A stretch of 64,000 nt of DNA, taken from NCBI GenBank assembly GCA_947179485.1, contig OX359249.1, positions 39,480,250-39,544,249 on the forward strand, given 5' to 3'. Every line of letters starts with the position of its first letter. Positions within the stretch are counted from its first letter, which is position 1. The notes under the pieces were generated by a model. The model had not been told where the DNA came from, made no database searches, and was given only the letters and a program-made list of their open reading frames with translations. This document shows, one piece after another, positions 24,001 through 36,000 of the stretch. This DNA comes from Allacma fusca. Taxonomy: Eukaryota > Arthropoda > Collembola > Symphypleona > Sminthuridae. Position numbers and translations under genes: made by a program.

Positions 24001-27000
24001 GATTTTTCCGCGAGCTTCTTCAAATTCTCATCAGATGTCAGGAGCTCGGCTTGTTGTCGTTGTCGAGGCTTTCGGGTCAAAATTTCGCGATCTAATTCAG
24101 GAAACTGAAATCCAACTCCAACTTCTCTAGGGCCGACTGTAAATGCCTTTAAAAAGTTGAAAATGAAACGAATAATTTACAATTTGAGTAGATTTGTTTT
24201 GATTCTTGTACTGTAATTATTGTTTCTACATATAATTAATGTAAAATAGTTTGTTACTAAACTAGTTAGTAATTCGTATGCCAAGAATAATTAGGTCATT
24301 AAACCTGCAATTGATGATATAAGTAATCAAAAGCAGTAAATTAAAATGAAAAATTTGTTTATTTTAAATGTTTATATGAATATTAGAACCTTTTTTGATC
24401 CACCACGCGGAATTATTAAGTCTACGATGCCTTGTTCATCTATTTCCTCCCCGGTTGAAAGTACCAAATCTTTTTCCTTAGAATTAGGAGAAACATCAAT
24501 TATGTTGTAGGATTCATCTGTATCATCGTCGGTTGAGGACTCTTCATGTCCTTTGCATTCGGAAGTTCTTGCTGAACCCCGCCGTTTTTTTAAAACTTTG
24601 GATTTTTTTCCACAAACTGACTGGTCGGTTGGAGGCCCACCTGGCAGCCCTGTGTGTAACCAAGGTGGCTGGTCTGAATGAGGCCTACCTTGAGGGCTGA
24701 GACGTATTCCCGGTGGCTGGTCCCGCGGAGGGTCAGATGGTGTGTCCGAAGCACATACATACGGCTGACCTTGAAGTATATCGAAGAAGTCCGTGTGGAT
24801 TCCAGCTGGCTGGTCCGGAGGTCCACTTGGGGGGTTGTATAGGACACCAAGTGGCTGGTCCGGAGGTCCAACTGGCGGCTCAAGTTCGAGTGCCCGTGGC
24901 TGCACAATAATTTCGCTAGAAGATTTGGTATGAAAGTTAGGTTGGTCCTCATTTTCGCTGCTTTCACTTCCAAAATCTAATGGTGGTGGTATAGGTAATA
25001 TCGATAAAGTTTCATTCAATGTAATAGGTGAATCTTCTCGCGTCCATTTAGGGGGTTCGAACATGCACCACATGTTCATATCACTAAAATAGTCCTGGTT
25101 TTCAATAACTGTAGCCGGTTTCTTTGTGAGACTTTGGTGTAATTTCAATGGAATTAAAGGTGGTATATTTTTACGAAAGCAAACAGGAGTAGATGATAAG
25201 CTTTTTGAAAAGTCAGCTGGCTTATTCCGAGACACTACTCTATTGTTGAAATTGTTCGTAACATCCTGGTGTGATCCGCATTGCAAATTATGCGATGGAA
25301 ACGGTGGTTGTGTGTACAGCTGTTTTCTGATTCCAACTGGAGTAGGTGGAAGGCTTTCAGAAAATCGGCGTGGCTGTTCCAGAGTTGAACTTGATGGGCT
25401 TGTCTGGAATCCACGTGGCTGGTCCGGAGGTCCACGTGGTGGGCTTGCCTGGTAACCGCGTGGCTGGTCCGGAGGTCCACGTGGTTTGCTGGTCTGGAAT
25501 CCACGTGGCTGGTCCGGAGGTCCACGTGGTGGGCTTGCCTGGTATCCACGTGGCTGGTCTGGAGGTCCACGTGGTGGGCTTGACTGGTAACCGCGTGGCT
25601 GGTCCGGAGGTCCACGTGGTGTGCTGGTCTGGAATCCACGTGGCTGGTCCGGAGGTCCACGTGGTGGGCTTGTCTGGTATCCACGTGGCTGGTCCGGAGG
25701 TCCACGGGGTGGGCTTGCCTGGTAACAGCGTGGCTGGTCCGGAGGTCCACGTGGTGTGCTGGTCTGGAATCCATGTGGCGGGTCCGGAGGTCCACGTGGT
25801 TGGCCTGTCTGGTTCTCATATGACTGGCCAGGATGTCCAATGTGTTGGTCTGGAGGTGCCACTAGAGGGTCGTTCTGGAATATTGAAGTCTGTTCAGGCA
25901 GTACAGGGGGAGGATCTAAATTAGTTGCTTGTTGGTCTTCGGCTGGACTGTCAGGTGGGTCGTCGGGATCCGAATCTGAATTTGGATGGCTCTGAAGATT
26001 TTCTTCGCTCTCGTCATCGTCGGAAAAATCTCCGTCAAATATATGTTTATTCGGACCCCATTTTTCCAATACTTCATCATACCTCCAGATCCCTGCCTTA
26101 CTGAAAGCATTGATTGCAGTTTCACGTTTGAATGTATCATTACAGGCCAGCTTGAAAATCCCGGGTATATCACTTAACATTGGTACGCGTCCCTGCCTCG
26201 CCGGGTCAGACAACCATCTTGATAGATATTGGTCATATTTTCCTTTCAATGGGCTAAAGAGACCCACGTCAAGTGGTTGCATTTTGTGGGTGCTGTGTGG
26301 GGGGAGAGTTAACATGTCGATTTCATGTCTGCGACAATACCGAACGGCCTTGTAGCTGATGTGGGATGAATGGTTGTCTAATATCAGTAAAACTCTCCCC
26401 TCACCCACATGTCTTCGGAAATGGTGTAACCAGGTGAGAAATGAGTCCGACGTACTCCAGCCCTTCTTGGTTCTTGTAAAAATGGAATTTTCAGGAGCGT
26501 GCATCATGGTAACATTCCTTGCGCTTGATGGGAACACGAACATTGGTGGAAGAAAGGTTCCACTAGCGCTGAAACAGCATAAAACTGTACACAGTTGTCC
26601 TCTCTCAGCGGGGACCATAACATGAACCGACCTTGCACCTTTACGAGCAAGTACCTTTCTTGGTTTGCTCTGATTAAGAAAATAAAGATTATGTAAATAT
26701 ATTTATATTGAAACACTGATTCTTTATATTTAGTTTTAAATTTAAAAAGTTTGCGTTGCTTAGAATTTTATTATTGGCTATTAGTAACTATGCTTGTCTT
26801 CAAATAATAATAATTTTTACCGGTACAACGGTAATCCCTGTCTCGTCGACATTATAAATAGTATTGGCGGTGTATCCTTTCGCTTCTACTACTTCGTGGA
26901 GTAAATCAAAGAATCGATAAACTGGACCCCTTTTAAATGACGTGATGCGGATTAAACTAAGCGGAGTTCCTGTTCTTACTGAAAGGTACTTTTCGTGGCG

Positions 27001-30000
27001 GTGAAGAAAGGACGTGACCCACCCATCACTGGCAGCACCGTTTGCAAATTCATGGTCTAATCCATTCCTAATCGCTAATCCACACGCTAATTCAGCCAAA
27101 GCCCGTCTGGTCATACCATGAAATCTGTCAAAAATTCCATACTTGTTAAATGATACTAATTAATTATATGTAATCGCATATTTCATTTCCAGTTTCAATT
27201 TTTGACATTTAAAATAATTATACATAATTAGATATAGTACAAAAAATAAATTCATGCCTGTTTGCCAACATGTGGATGTAACTGACTATCTCTTTCTCCA
27301 TATCCTCAGTAAATACGGGTGTACGGCCTTGGGAACACTCGTCAGGAATATCTTCGAAATTGTATTTCAAATATTTTTGAAATACCGAACGCGTGAGACC
27401 GAATAACAGACAAGTTTCTCTTTGGTTAGGAATGTCCATGGATTTATAAAATCTAATGGCATTCTTTATCTGTTCCCCGAGAACTGGTACAGAATTTCGC
27501 TGATACCCTCTCACTAATTAAAAGCAAAATACAAACTATAATAATAATAAATAAAATAGATATTTATGTTATTATAATTACTTAATTAGTAGAAACAATA
27601 TCACAGGGATGTACTCGTAACTTACTTTCTTAAAAGATAGGTATGCCTCCATCACCGTAAATGCTTAATGTTATACTTAATGTAAATAATCCACACTATG
27701 TAAACAATTAACGTTAACTTACCCATTTCGTCTCTTGAAAAATTTCTCCTCCCTTACTTGAAAATAATGATCATATCGCTTGTGAAAAACAAAAATCGTG
27801 TCTATTCCTCCCTTTGAAAAATCAAATGCAGTAAGGCAACGATCTCCTTTCCAACGTAGTACGTACAATGGATCACGTTATGAATCAATATTTGAATTTT
27901 TGCAAGTTAAACCATAACTATGTAATTAAGCGGTAATTAGTTATGCGGTACTATCATAATGTTATTTATATGGTGACAAACGCTTTGAATAGATGGCTCA
28001 AAATTTTATAATTTAAGGTAATCAGTACAAGCTAATAAATGAGATGATTGTGGAAGTATTATTATGATATTACTTACAATAAAATTATGTGAGTTTGGAA
28101 CAATTATTTGTGGACACGCATTATGAAATAAGTACTGGGAATTCGGGATAGGAAGGATTTCTTCTAGGAATCATTTGTGCTGTTAAGTTGTTTCGACCAA
28201 TTTACAAAGACGGGAGTTTATAATTGCGGTCAGTTAACTGAAGGTAAGCTTTCGAAGTATAATTAATCATCTACACTGACTTGTGTATGTATTACTACGT
28301 GATTATATAAAGCTTGAGTTTACATCCTTTGTTTTGTTTGCTTCAATTAATTATTTTTATTTAGAAGCGGTATAACAATGCTTCTAACGCTATTAAACGA
28401 ATACGTCAAGAAACTTTGGGGCTTCTTCAAATCCATATTTACTGTCAACCAAGAGTTACTCGATTTACCAGCGTTTGGACCCCCTGCCGATGCCGAAGAA
28501 AATCTGAATTTGGTAGCAGATCCTGACGAAGTTTTTGCTGACGCTATGGACAACCCTCCCTGGATTGCTGGACAGGAAGTATCGAGGATAGAATCGCGAA
28601 TGGGTTAATTTTATTCAAAACTTAAAATGAATTAATTCCCTTATCGAAGTTCATGCTTCCGTCTCGTATAGACAATATTACATAATGTAAATATTATATA
28701 CTTTCTGACTTGGCTGTTTTATTTTGATTTGTTTTTTTCTTGTTTGATTATTGGTTGTTTAGGATGAAAACCACTACATGTATTGATTCCTTTTGACACT
28801 CGTGAATGATTAATAAAGCTTAACTAACTATTCTGTTGTATTGATTATCTATCAATGAATGCAGGCTAGCACTGAAATTTGGACACTCCTTTAAATTATT
28901 TTTAAGACAATTAGACATCTTACATTTAATGTATTTATGTAATTTTATCATTTACATTTTTATGGCTATAGCAACAATCTTAAGCATATTGTAAATGGTG
29001 ACTGGGACCAAGAAAATGCGTTCCTTGTGGGGGGAAAGCAAAGCAGCGTTTATCTTGATGACAAAATAGTAAAATAAATTTCTTAGATGTGGCCTTTTTT
29101 ATAGTGGCTTCATTTTAAGCGGCCTTTTTTACAACGGCTTTATTTTGAATGGTTTTTCTGTGGCTTTAATAATGTAGGCTTTATTTTTTCAACGGCTTTT
29201 TTTCGAAAATTTCCATTACATATGTATATACACTTATGTAGATACTTGGGATAATATAGGGGATTTTTGTAAAGATGGGAAGGGATGAATACATTTCATG
29301 GGAAATTTGTCAGTCTACCTAACTCCATAATCTATGTCTGTCTATATTACTACATTAAATTGACAATTTCAAACGAATGAGAAATGCTCAGCCTGTCAGT
29401 TTGAGTTTAGAGGAGCGGGAATTGAGTATACTTCACTCATCAAGTGCTCCTCGTGCTCACATCGTCATATCAAGTCAGATTTAAGCTCATACATACGTAC
29501 ACACTTGAAATTAGAATAGCGGAGAGAATCCTTGGAATTTTGATTTTAGCAATAAAAATCCTCCCGGTGGCTGAAAGATGAGAGATTTTGGATAGGATGA
29601 GGGTCTCAAGAAATTTTTTTTTACTTTTATAACGGAACAAGTAGCTACCGCATTTATCGTTTATTGTAGTAATAATTGTCTGCTACCGTATAAAATTTGA
29701 TATGGACTCCATGTCCGCCCTGAGTATGAAACCTCAGTGTAATGAACAAGTTTCAATCATGAATGTAAATATAATATGGATTCTTCTCTTAGTTCCTTCC
29801 ATCCGGAGGGAATATCTTGACATGACTCTGAGCTCATTTTGTTGGCTGGGCATTCATAACAAAACAGAAACAGTCCTTTCATCTTCGTCGTACTACTTGT
29901 ACAAAAAAAATACAGCCGCAGTAAACAAAAACCTCTTCAGGCAAATACTTGACTCACAAGTTGGTACATATAATTACATATGTATAATTATATATAATTA

Positions 30001-33000
30001 ACGCTGCGCTTTGGAAATAGTAGTAACTGCTACTTTTATGCAGACAAGTTACCTGGGATATCTACTCTTTGTAAGTAACTAATCTCGGCTTGCTCTTTTG
30101 CTAGTGCTAAAACATTTTGTTTGAGACCCTCATGAATCTAGTAGATTCCAAGAACTGGCCTGTTTTAAATTTCCAACAAGAGTCAAAGTTGGGGAATAAA
30201 TAGTTACATACAAACAAGTTTAAATTTGCATTGCTATCTCCTTCCATAGACACTTGATGTAAATCGTGTCTGTATCTACTTCCGTAACGAAACACGTAGT
30301 TAATATTTGAACAAGGAAAAGTAAACGAGGGATGAAGAGTTGAAGCTGTCACTAATTTCAAGAAGACTGGGCACATAAGTAATCGTTTGTTTCTTATTAT
30401 TAGGTTTCAAGAGTATTAACTTCATATTCTACAGGTTTCGTAACCCGACACACAGTGATCAAGTTGAATTTGAAAGTACTGGCTACTCCTTTGATGAACA
30501 CTCTAAACTAATTCCTTTTTAGGGAAGATAGGGAATGGAAAGAAACATACAGATTATCCTCATAAAATTAAGTGACATATGAAGTAAAGGGAGAGATCGA
30601 TTGGAGGATTATCATGACTGTATGGATGAGGAGTCGTAATATCATTTGTAATACCTGTCATAAAAAAACAGTGATGTAGGATGGAATTCAATTCCGAAAA
30701 TAGGTTGAATTTTATGGTCACATCATAAAACAAAACAAATTAAAGGAAATCTTGACAGACTCAGTATGCTCAGGATGTTGCATGGCATGCATGCTGCATG
30801 AGATGAGAACAAGTTTGTCAAATAATAAAGTTACAGAGTCTACACAGAGAGAAAGGTTGATAATCCACCAAAAAAGCAGAAAAGGGGATTCAGGTATGCT
30901 CAACTTGCTTCTTTTAACATGTGAATTATTTACGCAAGGGAAGTTATTAGAATTGAAGGAGAGAAACTTTTGGCGAAGGATCTTTACTTCTCGTCTCTGA
31001 CTGTCTGTCTCTCCCCTACCTTTTTCTCAACTCATCACTGCACATACGTCAGCACGCCAGACTAAAGAATATATAATTAAAAACTAACTCAATGGTAATA
31101 CAGTGAGATATTACTATTCCTGAAAAGGCTTCTTGTCCCTTGAATTGTAACAATGAATTGAGCCCATACGTAAAGTGAAAGTTTCTTAAGAAAAACTTAT
31201 GAGTCCCGGAAACACACCCATAGAATTCGGTTAGGGAGGCAGGATTTTTTCCAAGACAATGACCAAGTTCTAGAGTGGAATCTTGCAAAGGTATATGACA
31301 GTTGCTATTTCAACGACAGACTGATAACAAGAAGATTGAACTGACTCCATAAATGGGAAGGGAGACAGAATGGGAGAGAGACTTGTGATAACAAGGAGTA
31401 GTTGTGACAGTTGTTCCAAACATAAAATTGGCTCCATTTTTCTTTCACAATGACACTGTTTAGTTATAGATAAGGAAATAAAAACTATGAGCCTTCAGCC
31501 ACGAATTTCCTAGAAAATTCAACAACGACTATCCCTTAAACCCCCCTTTTTGTAACACCAGACAAACCCACATAATAAGTAGATTCCATGCGAGGAGTCT
31601 ATCTTCTCAACTAACCATATCCTACATGTAAATTTAGGGGAAGGGGAAGATCGTGACGAAAACTTGAATTTAACCATGCCAACCTTTAAATATAATAATT
31701 TTCCGTCGCTATTGTAACCCACATTCAATATAATGATGTCTCATAAAAAAAAAACCCTGAATGGTAGCATACAGTTTTCCTCCTTACGTCAGCGCCCGCC
31801 TATCTATCTTGTCTCCTGCTGCTCTTTTGCAACAGCACATCCTCCGCTGACAATCATTCCCTCATTTTCTGATCTCCCCTCACTCTTCCTCACGATTCAT
31901 TACCCAGAAAATAATTTACTCCTGGCTTCATCTAGTATACAAATGTAACCGAATGTGTTCAAGTAACCAAATATTATGACAGATCCCTCAAGGAACTCAT
32001 ACCTGTAGCTATCAAAGTAACAGGGTAGGAATTATTATTCTTGATTCTGTCAGCAGCATCAGCTTAATTAGATACAACTTTCAAAAATTAGGATAATTAG
32101 TAGAACTCATAAAGTAAATGAAAAAGTTTTTGACTAGACAAATAGAACTTGGTCTCAGGCTGGAATTCCCAACAAGACGAGTTAGGCATTTTCTTCAATA
32201 TTGTTGACACAAACAATTTTCTGAAATAATTACACAATTTTACTGAATTTAAAATGTAAGTTAAATACATGCGAAAGCTAGTTATTGTTAGTTTGAAGTT
32301 CCTTCCAGGTTGTTAGCCTGTCATATGGTCTAATATGGGTTTTTCAACTTTCAAATAATTTCTTAGCTGGTTTCCAGCTTCAACAAACCTTGTAAATGCG
32401 TATGCAACTAGTAATTAATGTAAAAGTAATCAAATACCTCATTTAATTACTTTAATTAGTATAAAGTAACTTTTTTTCAAGAGATACATATATCACAGTG
32501 GAATACATTGGTAAAGAGACAGAATGGTCTGTATGCAGTTTTTCCCACGGTAAATAAATAGTCTACTATCATGTATTCTTCTCAGAAGTATCTACATCAA
32601 TGTATCTACCTTTAATTGAAAATTCTTCTAGGACATTTTTAATTTAAACGAAAATGTATCTAGACCATTTTACCTCTTCACCTTCGATATCCGACAGCAA
32701 CTGCCATTGTATCATCCGTAGTATCTTTTGCATTCATTGTACTATGAATAGGCAATGCATCAAATACAAAATTTATGCTTATTTAGGCAGCCACATCACT
32801 GCACTGGTCATGATTTCAATAATTTTTAATTTCAAAAACAATTTCGTAATTTACAATTTTAAAAATATTGAATAAACAAATTATTAGCATATTTCAATGA
32901 GAACTTTCACAATTTTCATTACCCCATCCACCCACTCAGCAACACAGGTCATGTTTCTTCTACGTGTATTTACTGAACATGGAGCGTGGGCTACGTAGGA

Positions 33001-36000
33001 GTAATTGACGAAATCATTGGCTTCAACACGTGTTTTCCTGTCTGTACGTACTTACCAGTTCACATCCTATTTTGATAAAGCCAGCTCAAAGTGGAAAATC
33101 TCCTCAGGCCATTTGTTCCCATTGATTTCGGCCTAACGGGGGAGTACTTCACGTTTCCAAGAATCCAATATTGCATAGGTTAAGAATAATATTATACTCC
33201 GTAGAGTTGAAATAGTTGTTAAATATTATATCTATATATAATTACTTACATTATAAATAGATAAATATGCCCGTACTTCTACCATCGGGCTCATATTACT
33301 CCAACGCTAGTAATGTTCCTGAGGAAATCGTTTTTGTAGTAATTATGGATGGATGAAGGTCTCCTTGGGAAAAAATCCTAGTAAAATAAGTTCGTATTAT
33401 TGAAATTTCCTTTTGATAGAAAAATACCTCATTTCACAAAACCCCGGTCTTTACACAACGTATGTACTATATAGATTTCCCCATAACGTTTTCCCTTGAA
33501 GGATGATTTCATAAAAATTTGTGCCAAACCTCTATAAAAAAGATTCACATGTGAATACACACAGATAGGTACATACTGACTTGACACACACACACAGGAC
33601 TCGTGGGGGGAAATTCGGAATTTTACTCAGTCCCAATTTGTCTACTCTACTGTATTAAATTTCAGAACGGCCTTCCACATAGAAAATAAAAGGAGGAAAC
33701 TTTGAAATGCATTGAAAATTTGTGACTTATTGTCTAAGACAAGGAGAGAACGACCAGAGATCCTTAATCGATTTGTTTGCCTTTATCCATGATTTTATTC
33801 GATACTGGGAAGAGTTGTAGAGCAGTCTGGTGGCAGAGGATCGTGATGGAAAAATCATTAGGATTACCAAAGTTTATCCGCTCCTTACACTCCAGCGGTA
33901 AATTTCTTTTAAAATATAGAGATGATCGTAAAGGCACAGTGACGAGGGAGATAGAGAAATTTTGATATAAATGATCTTCCAACTTTCAGCCAGGAAGGGA
34001 AAGGAAATGGGGTAAGTACCCCATGTAGACATTAGAAGGGATACATATACAATACGCTCATTTATTTTCGTTAGAGTAAGGAGCATTATCCCCCCAGAAA
34101 TTGGTTACACGTACATATATATGGAGGGTTAGCAAAATAATGAAAGCTTGGAATGTAAAGAATTCACTCCCCAGTAGGGCACGTCATGAATAGTTATTAC
34201 TCGTATGGTGAGGTTTTCAAATTTGGAAATAAAATCAAGGGAGGAGAATAAAATGTGATTTTCCATTTTAACATGTGACTTGACAAGGAATTTATTTTGA
34301 AACTTTCTTCAAAGAATGGATTATATTTGCATAAGCTTATCAGTTTAAACTCATTCTTCTGGTTCCTTTGTATGCTTACTAACCTGCGTTCAATGTTCCT
34401 GACAGGAGGAGTACTCATACAGTCGACAGGATACGCGGAATCTTTAGATGAAGGCAAGAAACAAATTGAAGAATCAATAGCAAGTGGCTCAGCATTGAAG
34501 ATATTTCACAGAATGATAATCGGACAAGGGACAAGTCCTACTGTAGCCCAGGAACTTTGTTATGGAGACAAATGGAAATGCTTGCCCCGAGCACAATCCA
34601 TCAGGAATATTACAGCTGAAAGTTCAGGTTCGTCCGCTTTCCATACATCTCTCTCTCTCTCCTATCTTGTCCTTTCATATGGTACATGATGATGGAAGAC
34701 TACGATTTCCAAGTATAAGTAGAATCTATCTTATCCCCCCTAAAGACGTAACGATAGTTACGTGAATACCTGAACCGGTCACGGTGCATTGACTACCTTG
34801 AAGAGTAACGGAATCGGTAGAGACCATAAATACACACCAGTGAGTTTCTACGTAAGTTCTATGCTCAAACATAAGCCATAGGATATTCTCCAGTTGTACA
34901 ATATTTAATGGTGTGTCCATAGTCTACAAGCTAGACTGGAGCTTATGATTCAGATTACGTACATGATCATAGTTGTTTCCCAGCATCTCACTTAAGTGCC
35001 TCTTTCTTGCATCAAATTTAATCTACCTGCGTGTCTCCGTAGGCATATCCATTTTATCTTTTCCATTTCAGCTTCTGTCCGGGGAACCAGCTTTGTGAAC
35101 AGTAGTTCTGTGAGGGTTTGTCCACCAGGGTAAAAATACAATACCTTTCCTCAAGCTTCCTACCCTTCTAAATCCCAAATGTCTATTTTTTTCGTCCATT
35201 GAAAACTATTGTCTCAACCATTTGTTGTTGACGCTTATTGCCTCTACACCCGCAGCTTCCTACAGGAAGACGATGAGTCGATGAGTGCACGCATTTGTAT
35301 TACAGGGAAGTGCACGAACAGTCTAGGATTTTTACATAAACCAGGTTTTAGGTTGGGTGGGTTTTTTTTTTGTGTGTGTACTGCATGACACCCGTGAGTG
35401 TTTGCGGATGAGTTGTGTGGAGGAGTTTAAAACTCGGCTGCACAATGAGGAGCACAGGAGAGAGTGAAATTTGTCAAGTTGAAGGCAGACAAGCTCTTGT
35501 TGTAACCCAGTCGAACCAGCCGTGCTAAGTAAGAGGACGACCATCTGACTCAATACTTATGAAAACTACTATTGTATGTATTAAGATGGGAGAGACAGAC
35601 ACTCACTTTCACGGGTACTTTCTCCCTCTCGGTATCTCCGGTTCTCACAACAACAACAACAACAACAACAACTAAAGATTGACCGGAATTGGGAAAATGT
35701 CTAAAAACTTATGCCTGAACTGTTCTATCTTTTATTACAGACTCCCATTTAATCCGTAATGTTGCTTCCACTGAAGCTCATGCTCTCAAGGGCTGGTTGA
35801 GTATTTCAAGAGCATCTGTTGGTTCTTCTTGACTATTACAAATAACATTTGTCCACTTGTTAAAACTTGATTCTTCCACGAATTTTTCTCTCTCAAGTAG
35901 ATACTTATGTGACTGTTTGTATGAATTACCTATGCCGTTGGTTATATGTAGATACATACGAGCTATGAAATAACTCCCAGCTCCGGGTCCTTAAAAGTAT

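Larger units (their letters stand above)
23477..29216 (-). mobile_element. pogo/Tigger-like Tc1-mariner-superfamily DNA transposon, apparently intact
   Basis: A 5,740-bp element flanked by TA on both sides (23475-23476 and 29217-29218), the target duplication expected of this superfamily. The termini are inverted: the left end AAGGAAATTTTCGAAAAAAG and the right end, reverse-complemented, ATGGAAATTTTCGAAAAAAA, within imperfect inverted repeats of about 137 and 130 bp. Inside, on the minus strand, is an uninterrupted transposase gene; on the plus strand near the right end is a small second gene. No frameshift or stop interrupts either, so the insertion looks young. At 5.7 kb it is larger than typical pogo or Tigger elements (about 2-3 kb), mostly because of introns and a long C-terminal tail. 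It is inserted antisense to TYMP. Confidence 0.93.
22644..34405 (+). other. TYMP intron 6 (11.8 kb, hosts a transposon)
   Basis: Phase-1 intron between exons 6 and 7. Half is the pogo-like element at 23477-29216. The flanks 22644-23476 and 29217-34405 are AT-rich, with pyrimidine-rich patches and no supported gene. Without the element the intron would be about 6 kb. Confidence 0.85.

Noticed and set aside
25346-25924. A 192-codon plus-strand frame and a 201-codon minus-strand frame (25235-25840) across the repeat region
   Set aside because: They are frame shadows of the GC-rich 45-bp minisatellite. Because 45 is divisible by 3 and the unit lacks stops in several frames, they stay open by periodicity alone.
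35072-35129. Exon-like block with TTTCCATTTCAG acceptor and GTAAAA donor in TYMP intron 7
   Set aside because: It can enter from TYMP exon 7 in phase but leaves in phase 2, whereas exon 8 needs phase 1. The exon 7 to exon 8 junction already matches the family without it.
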